Source: Allacma fusca (Eukaryota > Arthropoda > Collembola > Symphypleona > Sminthuridae). From it: DNA of 64,000 nt. Each line of letters starts with the position of its first letter. Positions within the stretch are counted from its first letter, which is position 1. The DNA lies in assembly GCA_947179485.1 (NCBI GenBank), contig OX359247.1, positions 36,742,801 to 36,806,800 on the forward strand, written 5' to 3'. A program made the position numbers and the translations under genes. The notes beneath the pieces are model-generated. The model was not told where the DNA came from and searched no databases. It saw only the letters and a list, made by a program, of their open reading frames with translations. Below are positions 32,070 to 44,154 of the stretch, piece by piece.

Positions 32070-33400
32070 CAATCTGTATTGTATTGTTCTAAGGTTCTAG
32101 AAGACGCTAGGAATTTGCTAAAGTGATAGTTATATCTGAGTTCAAGAGCACGTAGGAATTGATTTGTGCAACTTTAGTTGTTTAAAAATTACGTAAAAGA
32201 TCAAAAAACCAGTCATTGACTAATCTCCCATATGAGATGCATTGAATCTGTTGACGGCCGAATTTTGAAGGGTGCAATTCTGTGGCACCAACCTATTTGT
32301 GAATAATCCCTGTAATAACCTCATTGTAATTTCCAGAACAACATAATTTCATAAACAATATTCACTACCATTGCTTAAAATTAGAATGGATAGAGTAGAT
32401 GCGTGGCCTCTGTATATCTATATTTTCAATTGGATCAACCGTTGGCTTTTACCACCTATTTCATCGATGTAGAAATGTCCCCTATGCGTGGACTACATTT
32501 ACAAATCGCATAGTTCGTTTGTTAGACTAGGTCTTTTGTCTTTGTTGTCTACCCGCGAACTCAGACTAGATTTATCCAGGTCAACATTTAAACCATACGG
32601 TTAGCCAATTTTATTGATCAGTACCGATTCCTTATTATCATATCTGATGCCATTGAATTGTCATTAGCCAGTGTTGATTTAATTCATGACCTTTTTCATG
32701 ACATCTTACTAATCCACATTAAATGTAACCTACAACTAGTACATATTATCGGTGGCGTCTAATAATCAATATAATAATAATAATAGGGTTTTATTGGTTG
32801 ATATAGTGGCCTCAGCCGTTACAACCTTTAATAATCAATATGGTGACAGTCAAAGTCATGTGACTATTAGTGACACAGGAAGGTCAATCTGAGGTCATGT
32901 GACTATTAGTGACACAGGAAGGTCAATCTGAGGTCATGTGACTATTAGTGACACAGGAAGGTCAATCTGAGGTCATGTGACTATTGGTGACACAGTAAGG
33001 TCAATCTGAGGTCATGTGACTATTGGTGACACAGTAAGGTCATGTGACCTCAAATTGACCTTATTGGGTCACCAATAGTCTCATGACAGATTACGGTTTT
33101 AAGGGGCGCATGACCTCTAATGAAGCTTGGCGAGTAACTAGTAGTAAATCACCTACGATTGACTTTATTAATGGTCACATGACACTAGAATGACAGACTC
33201 AATGTAAGTATATATTTTATATGGGCGATAGTAGGTGAATCTACCGATAATTAGTCAATGCCCAGTTATGTGCTTTGACGTGTTTTTTAGGATTCCAATT
33301 ACACAAATCAATTCCCATGTGCTCTAGAAATCTATTAGAACAATCACTTTAGTAAATTTCTAGCGTCTTCTAGAACCTTGAAACAATACAATTTGGATTG
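32070..33400. mobile_element. Element with about 100-bp terminal inverted repeats
   Basis: The left end (about 32070-32175, containing AAGGTTCTAGAAGACGCTAG) is inverted at about 33300-33400 (CTAGCGTCTTCTAGAACCTT). The arms are diverged. The exact ends and target duplication are unclear because both ends run into T/A-rich sequence with TACAAT words. There is no coding capacity. It contains a 39-bp tandem array at 32854-33040. The superfamily is not determined. Confidence 0.6.
32854..33040. repeat. 39-bp tandem repeat
   Basis: Nearly five copies of a 39-bp unit containing GTCATGTGACTATTAGTGAC. The first three units have ATTAGTG and ACACAGGAAG; the last two share ATTGGTG and ACACAGTAAG. An inverted partial copy follows to about 33095. 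Confidence 0.9.
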
Positions 33401-33692
33401 TATTGTTTTTTTTCAATTCCTGTTTTCTTTTGGTTTTAGTTTTGTATCTCGAAAATGGATATTGTTTGTTTAGTTTTGTACCAAAGACAAAAACAATACA
33501 AAAGTACAAACTAAACGAGTACAATATTACAGCACTACCCAGACTGACAGAAAATCTCGGTCAGATTTTTGTTCGAAAGACTACGACGTTTCCTTATGAG
33601 AGTATAGATGTGTATGCACAATGCATGCAGCAAAGTTGAGCATTGAATTTATTTGTAGTATTTGAATATTTTATTGAAGTTATTTTTAAACA

Positions 33693-35295
33693 ATGCAGAG
33701 TCTCATGTGGATCCTACTGTTACTCACGCTTTGTTTAATAACTAACAAGCAAGAAACGTTAGCAATGAATGCTACTAACCAAACCAATGCCAACCCTAGT
33801 TTGGTAGACGTATCTGAATACGAATCGGACGAATACGACGAGCAAGGTAAAATCACCCTCAAAATAAACGAAAACCAAGCTTTAAATGGTATTCTAAAAT
33901 TGCGCAGCACTTATTGCGAATGCATACGATATGTCTTGCAACGTTTTTAAATAAACTAAGATTCTTAGAGATACTTCTTACAATTATATCTTATAAGGGT
34001 GCTCAAGACACTGTTTATTCAAAGAGGATTATTTGGTGTATTACTGTCATTTATTTAGTATCCAGCATACCGACAAGAAATTACAAGGTCGTTCCGATGA
34101 GAATGGCCTTTGTCGGTATTTTTATCATAAAGTGTTACTCATGTTTTCGTATATATGTAAATTGAATGAAAAAACTTCATATGTACGCATGGATGTCGCA
34201 TGCCTCATCTTTACATTGTTACAGTAAGGGAGAAAAATATTAAAATCGTAACTGAACCATTTTCAGGGAACGAGTTTTTCGATGGACTACAGGCAAACTA
34301 TAGACATGCTTTTGTGGACATGATTGCAACGTTTCAAAATATAACCTCTACCTTAGCAGCAATAGCCACGAAAATGGATCAAATGGATAACAATATAACA
34401 GGTACTGAATTTAATTACGTGTTAGTAGTCAATGTTGATAGTACTGAATTTGCTAAACTGGTAATAATTCCAATAATAACGAAACTTTACTACTTTTATA
34501 TACATATACGATCCTATGGAACCCAGCCTTATCAATGGAACTGAAGGATCTTAATAGTCGACTCATTAAAAACTCCAGAAGTAAGAAATATAATTATTAA
34601 TAAGATTTTAACACAGTGCAACTACAGTAATATTCTCGGATAGTTTTGTCAATGATCGCCTCAATAACAAACACCTACATTCCCTATCGTTTCATATTTC
34701 ATCTACATTTTGTATGCATATCTCTGATCTAGATTTCGAAAAGGCAGAGCTCTACGAGGATAAGCACTTTTACGGGAAAGAGTTCGATATAGACAACATG
34801 GATGGGAGAAACTGTTTCAATGCGGACTATAGGCACAGGATATTCGGTGGATACAACTTCATCAACAAGGCTTCTTCCATAAAACTTAACGGAAACTGCG
34901 TACGTCTGTATGATCGTCGGGGGTGTACAGGCAAAACTCTGGAACTTTCACCGGGATCGAGGGAAGATTGTCAAAAGGATCTTGATAACTGCAATTGGAA
35001 CAATATTACAGCGTCAGTAAGTTTCTGTAGTTATCAACCGTCTTCCCGCAAGATTAGGAAAGCCTCCAGAGGTGGGGTTTGCCAAGATGACTGTCATACT
35101 ACAGGAAAGACGGATTACTTTTGGTGCACTCTAAGCGATGGTTCGTGGGATTACTGTTCACCAAGGTATGGGCTGGACTACCATGGGGATGTTTGTGATG
35201 GAGAATGTGCATTTAGTGGTAAGAGCTACGCGTGGTGCTATATGGCAGGACAGCGACAAATTACAAATAGAGACTGGGGTTATTGCTCGTTTTGA
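33693..35295 (+). CDS. Gene 2: secreted coiled-coil / crystallin-like protein with two Cys/Trp repeats
   Basis: Inferred exons are 33693-33846, 34267-34401, 34527-34580 and 34733-35295; all introns are phase 1 and the product is 301 residues. Exon 1 encodes a signal peptide (MQSLMWILLLLTLCLIT) and an acidic, Asn-rich stretch with possible N-glycosylation sites. Exons 2-3 are helical (TFQNITSTLAAIATKMDQM). Exon 4 holds a beta/gamma-crystallin-like domain (LYEDKHFYGKEF, then ASSIKLNGNCVRLYD, with six cysteines). Two repeats of the form C-x3-C, W-C, W-x-Y-C follow: CQDDCH..FWCTLSDGSWDYC and CDGECA..AWCYM..DWGYC. The start is the first Met before the hydrophobic core. AATAAA lies at 35727. Both domains are typical of extracellular proteins; function is unknown, with binding or defence roles only guesses. 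Confidence 0.85.
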
Positions 35296-35365
35296 TCATT
35301 AAAAAATACTGCTGGGTTTACACGGAATCTGACGAAGGTATACTGCAATACTTACAATTAGTAGT

Positions 35366-35480
35366 ACTCAAAACTAAATTAGGGGTTAGGGGGACTGTGG
35401 GTTAAGGGTAGACTGTCAGAAAGATCTTGGAAAGTGTGGGTTCAAATGTACTGTGACATCCATTTCGGTATGTTACTAAT
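35366..35480 (+). pseudogene. Residual crystallin-exon tail downstream of gene 2
   Basis: About 115 bases resemble the end of the gene-1 crystallin exon (GACTGTCAGAAAGATCTTGG, then the TGTGACATCCATTTC stretch). No preceding exon is intact. It shows that a further family member once followed here. It is duplicated at about 49770-49890. Confidence 0.7.
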
Positions 35481-37262
35481 GCTTTAATTAAAATAATTAA
35501 TTAAATAATTTTGTTGATTTTATAAAAGAGTCAATAATAATAAAATGATGATAATTTGTAAAATAAGAATGTATGATAATATCTATTATCTATTGTAACT
35601 TCAACAATGATGAAACGTCAAAATGAATATTTCAACGTCCAGGAGCCTTTTAGCACAGACTCCAGACGAAGTGTTGATGTGAGCCAAATGGGAAAAGATA
35701 CCTGTAGCCCATTAAAATTTATAGATAATAAAATTTTATTCTATTCCTTCTAAATCATCCCCACCAAGTCATTCTGTTTTAGTGCTTTATGTGCTTGTAC
35801 GAGCTGAGCGTAATCCCTTTCCATATATGTATGTATATTACACAGAATGTGACAAGTAATGACATTATTTTCTGCTCACTGTTTCCCTTATTTAACGGAT
35901 TTTAACGGGGTTGCAAAAATAAGTTTCATAAAACAAGGCAAGATTACTTTTGATGTCACCAGCTATGTAGGTTAATGAGATTACTTTTCACTAAGGCCTA
36001 CACAATATTACTGGGCGGATTTTGGTTTGTGCAAGAGAGTAATAATTATAAATTATTATATTTTATTAAATAAAACTATAAATATTAAGTAATAAACATA
36101 TTTGTTACTTCACGAGACTCCAACAACATGAATAATCCAACACATTTTAATCTGACGCATTGCTATTTTTATGCAAGTTTGTTTTTTTTTTCGAAATTCC
36201 ATGATATTTCGGAAATTGGGAAACTGAAGGAGGGTGACAGTAGTCCAAGATCCAAGACGTCGGTTGGCGTTAGTTCTGTCGTTGTAACGCGCATCCTGTG
36301 CGAAAGCCTTAGGTGTCACAAAAAAATATGTCCCCAGCTCTCATCAATCATGAAAGTCTTATTTATAGGTCTTTGTATGGAAGGTATTTTATAACTTGTC
36401 ATCATCGAAATAATTTCCGTGGGAAAAACGAAATTTTAACTTTAAAGTTTGAAATTTCAATGTGTCGACCGTGTTATTTGTTCTTTATGTTGCCAATACA
36501 CGAATGCCGTGGCGGGGAACGTATTTCCCACGTCCTTGGAAATCAAGGAATTCGTTTCTGTGGTTCAATCCAAATATCTAAAAAATTGCTACACGATTTC
36601 GAAGCTATTTCAAAATTTCATGATTTTTTTCGAAATTTTATGAAACTTTGAATTTTGTGGCGGGGAAGGTATTCTCCACGTTTTTTGTGATCAAGGAGTT
36701 TGTTTGTGCGGTTAAATCAGATTTTTATGTGAATTCGAGGAATTTTAGAAATTTCATGAAATTTCAAAAATTGAAAAAGTAAAGGCGTTATGCCATAGTC
36801 CAGGACCCAACAGGTCGTTTACTCATGGACTTCATGCTTTGGTCGAACCTGAGTAGGTTTGTTTAATGAAAAATACCTGGGAATCATACAATTGAATTGT
36901 ATTCCTGGTTTTAAGGTGTTTGACCTGCAAAAGGGTTGTTTAAATGCATTGCTATGGTATTTCATGTTATGAAGGCTGAGTGGGAAGGAAGACTGATTTT
37001 TTTAAAGCTGAAGGTCTTAAATTAAGCGAAAAAAGGCTGAGGGAAGGCATTATATTTTAAAGGATTCAATTAAAAGAAGGATGAAGGAATGACTTTTTTC
37101 AAAAAATTGCCTTCGAATGTTTGAAGGAAGGTTTGTTCGTTTGAACATTTTTACATGATCCTGAATATATTGCTGTGGGTGGAATACAGGGTGACCCAAA
37201 ACATTGTGATTAGTAAACACTCGTCAGGATTATCCCTCACAAAACAAAAATATTCCCACCAT
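35481..37262. other. Spacer downstream of gene 2
   Basis: No supported gene. It holds a diverged direct repeat (about 36510-36580 and 36656-36722, sharing GTGGCGGGGAA and ATCAAGGA words). GAAGGAAGG words at 36975-37150 are probably remains of the CCTTCC hAT-like family. Confidence 0.5.
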
Positions 37263-38201
37263 TAGGGTTTGTCGATTTTTAAATGCCTTAGGTATTTTGC
37301 CTGCCCGATAATTTTTGCCCGTAGCAAGGCAAAAAAACAATTTATGCCTTCGCCTTGCCCTTAAAAATAAATTCCGGGCAAAAAGGCAATAAATGCATGG
37401 CAAAAAGGCAATAAATGCATGGCAAAAAGGCAATAAATGCATGGCAAAAAGGCAATAAATGCATGACAAAAATGGCAAAAATTATGGCAACAAAAAACTT
37501 CTCGCGAAAAATCTTTTGCGGTGCATGTTGAGGTGCAGTATTGTGCCATGAAGAAGTCAAACCTGTTAGGCAGACTCAACAACAATGAGTATGCTTTCAA
37601 AAATGCCACCATTATAAATCGAAAATTTGGAACAAATGTGAGAATGCTGGTCTATTTGTTTTCAATTTTTAATTTCAGTATACATCCAAAAGTGTTTAAC
37701 ATTATATTAACCGACAATACTCATCCAATTTGTCACTTTTTGGGAACTATTGTGTCTAAGTCGAAACTATCGCCAAAAATATGTGAACACAAACTGACAA
37801 TTTTCCAAATCACTATCAGAATACGGTTCCTCAATTATCAATATTGTTTGAAGTTCATCGTCGGTTTTTTCGTCGCCTTCATCAATTTCATTGAGGCTAT
37901 TAACATCTGACAAAGTGTGCAAATAAGTAATTTTATATCGAATCCACGATCCCACATTATTTTGCTTGTTTGAAAGCCTATTTTAAAGTTAGCCACGGTC
38001 GGAGCAAGCACTAATGATAGCGGAAATAGAGCGTTCCATGAGCATAGTTAATGTATGCCGATTTTGCCAAGGCAAAAAATATTAAATGCCAATTCTGCCA
38101 GAATGGCATAAAAAATCATTTTTTGCCTATGTGAATAAATGCAATAAATGCCTGCCAAATTTGCCATTTATGCCATGGCATTTAAAAATCGACAAACCCT
38201 A
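37263..38201. mobile_element. hAT-like element, AATGCC-word family (B copy)
   Basis: Twenty-five-base terminal repeats begin TAGGGTTTGTCGATTTTTAA. The duplication CCCACCAT occurs at 37255-37262 and 38202-38209. Its left part carries four tandem copies of a 22-bp unit (AAAAAGGCAATAAATGCATG plus GC). The interior is not coding in a recognisable way. Confidence 0.92.
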
Positions 38202-39804
38202 CCCACCATTATTATTATCTATGTACTAATGCTATAATAATTATTAATTATTAAAATACCATTTACTATTAAAGAACATTCGTGTTTTCGGAGGAACGAG
38301 GTTTGAAAGTGTTTCAGTCACTAATGAAACAAGATCTTATTTGTCCATTGGGTATTATATCCAATGTAGAACATTAGTAATATATGTAACGCTTTGGTCC
38401 ACACTCCGAAAAGGGAATTGAGGCTTTAAATAGGCTAAAACCAAATAAAATGACCTATCAAATTTGACTTTGTTTATCCAGACGCCTACTTCAATAGATA
38501 TCAGGAAGACATCGGAGCGATGTGAGACAGACATCGAAGCGATTTGAGATACATCGAAACGATTTAAGGTACATCGAAGCGATTTGAGATACATCGAAGC
38601 GATTTGAGAGACATCGGATTGATTTGAGAGAGACATGTCAGGAGAGTTTGCAATTTGTGAAAACGAGTGGGAAAGACCCGGAATAAATATCAAAGACTAA
38701 AAACTTGAGCAAGTTTTTCATGGATGGTCTGCGTAATCATAAACATGTTTGCGATAGAAATGTTAGCAAAATAATTTCATGGGGTTTCACTCGAGTGTGA
38801 AATTGTCTTCCTAAGAGAACAATGGCCGTTTGAGCAACCAGAAATGTGAGGGAAGAAGTAAAGAAAAAACATTTAGTTTTATATCAACTGTGTATAAGCA
38901 ATTCATATTGTATCACATTTATGATTCCTGCGACGGCTATTCTTTACTTAGACAAATAAATCACCATGAAATTCGCTATTAACGTAGCTAACCGAAAAAA
39001 TGTTATGAACTCAGGGCCGTCCACGAAGAAGTGATAACACATTCCTCCCTTTCAGCATCTTTGCTCCGGAAGATGGTTTTACGCACCCTGGCTTTCTGTT
39101 CCTAAGAGCAAGTTCCGCAATTCTGAACGTATTGACCGGTAAAATAGCACATCGGAAAGCACAAAAAACTTGATACGAAAAATCGTCAAAAAACGTTTAG
39201 AAACAAATTGTAGACTGAAATGTTCAGTTTGGTCGAAAAAGTCTTGCCTTTGCTCCTCTTCCATGACCATCTACAATTTTTAAACTAGAGGGGTGAAATT
39301 GTTTTTGAAAAATCAACATTTTGGTACAATTTTTTCCTAAGAGGGTCAAGTCTCAGATGATCTGAGCAAAACAAACTTTCGAAATTTTGGCTAAACGAAT
39401 AGATGAATTTTAACACCTCGCCAAATATCCACTAGAATTTCGGAATATTTTCCGTCATATGGGAAAGAGCCATGTCTCAGATAATTACTTCTTGACGAAA
39501 ATAAAAATGTTGACATTTTGATAGAAAAAACAAATGGGTGAGTTTGAATTTCCCACCGAAAATTTGGGAAGCATTTCGAAATTCATTCTATTCCGGTGTT
39601 TTAAAAACTCCCTGATCCTCCACAATTTCCTCACTTTTGCTCAGGCATCGTTTCTGTAACTTTGCCATGAAGAGCAAAGTTCCTAAGGAAGTGACAGGAT
39701 TTTTGGCTGGAAAGGCCATAAAATAGTAAAACAGATAAAAATCTATGTCTAATCAGTTTTGACAAAAATTGTTGGTATATAAGGAATTGCTGATTTTCGA
39801 ACTT
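38202..39804. other. Spacer between gene 2 and promoter block B
   Basis: About six copies of a roughly 20-bp CATCGAAGCGATTTGAGATA repeat lie at 38510-38635 (again at 52894-53019). I find no gene. From 39478 the sequence becomes homologous to the left end of the window. Confidence 0.5.
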
Positions 39805-41008
39805 GTGCTCCCACACACACTCACCTCAATTATAATTCGGGCACTCACACACACACTAATTAAGAAGTGACCGGACAAATGATGAGGGGATGAGGATGAT
39901 GATGAGGACTGCAATGATGACGTCAGGACCTGCGAATAAAATAAAATAAAAATATAGGTCATGAGGCAAATGTAAACAAGCCGTTTACATTTGCCTCATC
40001 AATTCCTCTCCCTTTTCCTCGCTTCATTATTTAAACTATGCCCTTATCCCCAAAATTAAAATAATAAAAAATGTAAAAACCCTTACCATATATGTACCTA
40101 CCTGTAAGTCCCGGTCCCTAAAAAAAGTATAAATAGGGCAGCCCTTCCAATGGTTAAGGCAGACTTAACACAAGTCTCCTTCCGTGAGTAGCTCACGGCG
40201 AATCCTCCGAGGAACCCTCGGCACTGTTTCCGTCTAATAACGGCTAGATTTAAAACCCTAACCTTCCCGCCTTAAAAGCCTTATCCTTGCTATAAAGCCC
40301 TGCTTGTGTCCAATCCTGTTCCAGTCCTGTTCCGCTGGCAATAATTTTTGAATTGTCCAGTCGGTTTTTTTGTCAATGTTAAGACATAGTAGTTGTTTTT
40401 TTTGTCCTGGAATAATATTTTGGAAGTATAATTTTTTTTTGGAAATAATTTTCATAATTATACCTACCTGTGTCCGGATCAAAACCTGGTTTTGTGTGGT
40501 ATCCTTTTGCTGAATGTAAGCTTATTTTTTATTATTATTTTATGAGTTTTGTTTTTTTGTGAGAGTCACTGGGTCAAACAAACCTCGCCCCTACCATATA
40601 CCTTTTTGGGCATCCTTAATTCCTTCCCCAAATTAAAGAAAATATTTGTGTTCGGCCTTAAACTTGCCTGGCTCCTTAAAATTAAATCCTTAAAACCCTT
40701 CTAAATCAAGTACAGGGTACCCCCTTTCTATTTACCCCCTTAATTAAATTTATTTCGGGTTCCAACTTCAATTAATTAATTAATTAATTGAAGTAGTTAG
40801 TCATGTATGCCGACTGCGCCTAAATTTATTTGTGAGTAGAATTTCATATATGTACCTACATGAGAACAGTACCATTATGCCAGAGTAGTTAGTTATGTAT
40901 GCCGAGACAGGTTAAATTTTTAGAGTAGTTAATCGTGTATGCCGATGAATCTATGATTTTATTTTCCCCTTTTGAGATTAAATAATAACCCTCGTGAGTC
41001 CCCTTACA
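39805..41008. mobile_element. Probable solo LTR (B copy)
   Basis: About 1.2 kb, absent from segment A. It has promoter-like features: a TATA box (GTATAAATAGG, about 40126) followed by a short GC-richer leader. A perfect 17-bp-arm hairpin (ATGAGGCAAATGTAAAC) lies at 39961-39999. Three copies of a TAGTTAGTCATGTATGCCGA unit lie at 40794-40945. ACTT flanks both ends (39801-39804 and about 41008-41011), a possible 4-bp target duplication, but segment A is not a clean empty site. No coding frame. Class is inferred. Confidence 0.45.
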
Positions 41009-42030
41009 CTTTTCCATTTCTATAATTTCCCTAAATGTGCTGGGAGAGTAGGATTAAGTGTATTGTGAAGAGGAAAAATGATACACGGGATTTTTGGATT
41101 GAAAACATCATTTAATCATGTCTTCACTCATATAATGCATCTGAATTAGATCCTTTTGAATTTGCTCAACTGCGCTCGCTAACTTTTATAAAAATTTAAG
41201 TTTATCTGCAATTTTTACCCATTGTATAATTTTTCATGTGAACAAATTTTCAAACTGGACACCCTCAGCGAGAAATCGGTATCCTTCTGAAGGTGTCTAC
41301 GCCTATTTCGGATCCGCTTGGAATTGTAGAGGAGTCTGAAGTTTATAAATCTTGGCACACTTTCCAGTGGCACTCCTTTTACTGTAAATTTAAAAACAAT
41401 GTAACTAGTGTGTTCGTAAGATTTAGGTCAACCCAGAGATGTTCAAATGATTTTTCCTTCCTTTAATCCTTCGAATGCAAAATGCAAATGCATGATTTTA
41501 TTTTCCCCTTTTGAGATTAAATAATAACCCTCGTGAGTCCCCTTACACTTTTCCATTTCTATAATTTCCCTAAATGTGCTGGGAGAGTAGGATTAAGTGT
41601 ATTGTGAAGAGGAAAAATGATACACGGGATTTTTGGATTGAAAACATCATTTAATCATGTCTTCACTCATATAATGCATCTGAATTAGATCCTTTTGAAT
41701 TTGCTCAACTGCGCTCGCTAACTTTTATAAAAATTTAAGTTTATCTGCAATTTTTACCCATTGTATAATTTTTCATGTGAACAAATTTTCAAACTGGACA
41801 CCCTCAGCGAGAAATCGGTATCCTTCTGAAGGTGTCTACGCCTATTTCGGATCCGCTTGGAATTGTAGAGGAGTCTGAAGTTTATAAATCTTGGCACACT
41901 TTCCAGTGGCACTCCTTTTACTGTAAATTTAAAAACAATGTAACTGGTGTGTTCGTAAGATTTGGGTCAACCCAGAGATGTTCAAATGATTTTTCCTTCC
42001 TTTAATCCTTCGAATGCAAAAAAATATATC
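40952..42030. repeat. 540-bp direct duplication, B only
   Basis: Bases from about 40952 to 41491 are repeated from 41492, starting at TGATTTTATTTTCCCC. The duplicated block includes the end of the solo-LTR-like insert and the first 50 or so bases of the CCTTCC hAT-like element. Segment C has a single copy, so this occurred in B after the B/C duplication, or was lost from C. Confidence 0.88.
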
Positions 42031-42759
42031 CATTACCTTCCTTCACACCTTTTAAGATTGAAGGCTTGAAAGCTAAATTCCTTCCTTCACCCTTCCATCA
42101 AAGTAGTTTTGTTGAGATCCTTCCTTAAACCTTCAGTAATGAATAATATATCTTTCCTTCATCGAAGTTCGTCTTCTCTATTTTTTTATTTTCATGTATG
42201 AGAAAACAAAGTTAATAGTCACTTACTATTCAATGCTAAAAGACAAACGTTAACACATTATACATATATAGCATTCGTCGTTTCAATTTTAAGATTTCTA
42301 TAATTTATTATTCCCGATACTGAATCGGCTTTGACACAGTATCAACAGTAAGCCTAGCTCGACGAGTTCGGCGCTCCAGCTATCGAAAAAAGTTGTAAAT
42401 GCGAGAGCTACTTTGTTTTATAACAACAGCATAAGTGCGTCGATACGAAAAATTACAGTACCCGTCAGATACCGTTTTTTCATAGCATTACATGCATCGT
42501 GGTACGTTTTGTGTGGATAAGAACACTTATTGGCAGCTAGAGTTAGTCGTCATGAAAGGTACATACGACTCGTGAAAGCTGGTTGGGAAGCACCCTTCCG
42601 TCAACTTCAATTTTTCCACCAATGCGCTGAAGCCTTACTTGTTCCTTCGTAAGTTTTTTCACTCTTCCTTCCCTTCCCTTGATTTCTGTCGAAAGAAGCG
42701 CTTCCTTCCCTGAAGGAAGTCTTCTTTGAAGGGTACCCATCGACGGATGGACATCTCTG
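41973..42759. mobile_element. hAT-like element, CCTTCC-word family (B copy)
   Basis: Same element as 4595-5382, with GGTCAACC at 41965-41972 and 42760-42767. It is carried by the segmental duplication, not an independent insertion. Confidence 0.88.
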
Positions 42760-42767
42760 GGTCAACC

Positions 42768-43977
42768 GCATGACCAATCTTCTATAAAATAAATGATCTG
42801 ATTAGGGATACCGCAGTTGAAAATTTGAATTGTCTGGTGATATATTGGATCGACAGCCTTAGTGATTACAGTCAATTTCATTGTTACAAGTAGTACTACA
42901 CGTAGATAATAAAACTCGATGTTCTTCGATCTTACAGATGAACGGTCAGTAATAATTTTAAATAAATTAAAAAGCTATAAAACACTTGCGGGCTCCCGCG
43001 GGGGCCCGCAAGCTGGGTTGGACCGTCTCAACTGAAACCTGGTGGGCTGCGGTCTGGTGCGGGCCTAAAAAAATAATGTCGGAACGGGGCGGGCTGATGT
43101 TTCAGAAATTGTTTTTCGGGTCGGGCGGGTTCAGGCTGCCTATCTGCGGGCAAGAATCGGGTAGGGTTGGGAAATGACCTGCGGGCCACGCCTTTACCTG
43201 CTGGGAACATTACAAAAACAAATGGAATTTCGCCCAAAACAAATCTGTCGTTATTTTAGGATGCCGTTTGTCCCCAAATAAAATAAGCATGTCTATATGT
43301 GGGCACGTGTGTGCCGGGCCACACTCAAAAACTTCTTTTACGATTTCAATGGAACGTTTTGTAGACATTATCATATTGTACTATCATGTGATTTCTACCT
43401 CTATTAACCCAAAATTAAAAATTTTTCATGGATGAACATATCCTGTGCGGACTACATTCGCAAACAGACGTCCTGCAACGGCCCAAAGGCCATCAAATAA
43501 ATATCTCTGTTCGCACTCTCTTTATGCAAATATAGGCGTGAATGAATGAGTTTTCTTAGTAAGCGGAGGATGAGGGATAGCAAGCCTTTGCTGACGTGAC
43601 GTACATATGCCAGTGATCTAGACTATAAGAAATGTTACTGTGTCCAAACGAAGGTTCATACTAAATTTTTGCAACTAGAGCATCCATTAGTTATACCGAA
43701 ACTGTAAATATTTAGTCACAATGGTTATTAAAGTAACTGTTATGATAGTCCTATGTTTGTATCTACTTCAAGCGGTTCCAACTTCCAAGCTTGTATTCCA
43801 GGGAAAGATATTAACTTGTTCTGGCAATAAAATTGTTAGAAACTGCAAGTCACTTGGAAATCAAGAACACTATCTGTATCGTGCCATTTTTCTGTCTGAG
43901 AATAGATTTCTGACAACAAAAAGGTTGTCAACAGGCAAAGTGGAAAAATCTGTAAAACCAGCACATGATGTTTTAAA
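42768..43977 (+). promoter_or_regulatory. Upstream region of P1, segment B
   Basis: Includes the GC-rich patch (42985-43210), the TGACGTGACGTA motif (about 43592-43603) and the conserved block before the signal exon. The 93-codon frame at 43721-44002 lies in it. Confidence 0.4.
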
Positions 43978-44002
43978 ATGCAAATCTACGTCAGGACTTT
44001 AA
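43721..44002 (+). CDS. Possible small secreted protein (93 codons), B copy
   Basis: MVIKVTVMIVLCLYLLQA signal-like start, then a short polar tail with three cysteines. It is the intact counterpart of 6346-6630 and appears identical to 57567-57848. It may be real or only a leader frame of the P1 transcript. No domain is recognised. Confidence 0.3.
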   Translation: MVIKVTVMIVLCLYLLQAVPTSKLVFQGKILTCSGNKIVRNCKSLGNQEHYLYRAIFLSENRFLTTKRLSTGKVEKSVKPAHDVLKCKSTSGL

Positions 44003-44089
44003 TACTAATTCCGCTTTGTTTGTCCATCAGCATCCAAGGGGAGCTGACAGGGGAAGATGCTTCTGACTCAACAGAAAATGGTGAACAAG
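43978..44089 (+). CDS. Alternative signal-peptide exon P1, segment B
   Basis: 112 bases, ATG to CAAG|gttata, phase 1. It encodes MQIYVRTLILIPLCLSISIQ and the acidic TGEDASDSTENGEQ tail, almost the same as the P2 exon at 45938-46049. Either could splice to the exon at 48308. Two first exons per unit suggest alternative promoters. Confidence 0.55.
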
Positions 44090-44154
44090 GTTATATTATA
44101 TGCAAATAAAGTTTAAGGGAAATATAGAAATTATATTCTATAATATTACAGCAC

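Noticed and set aside
32854-33040. Possible CRISPR-like array (39-bp repeats)
   Set aside because: Units abut without variable spacers and the context is eukaryotic; it is a simple tandem repeat.
36975-37150. Complete CCTTCC hAT-like element in reverse orientation
   Set aside because: The words recur but the terminal repeats and duplication could not be found, so it is at most a remnant.
37230-37612. Frames with repeated CHAFIAFLPCIYCLF-like units
   Set aside because: The repeat unit is the 22-bp array in the AATGCC hAT-like element, present on the opposite sense of any element gene.
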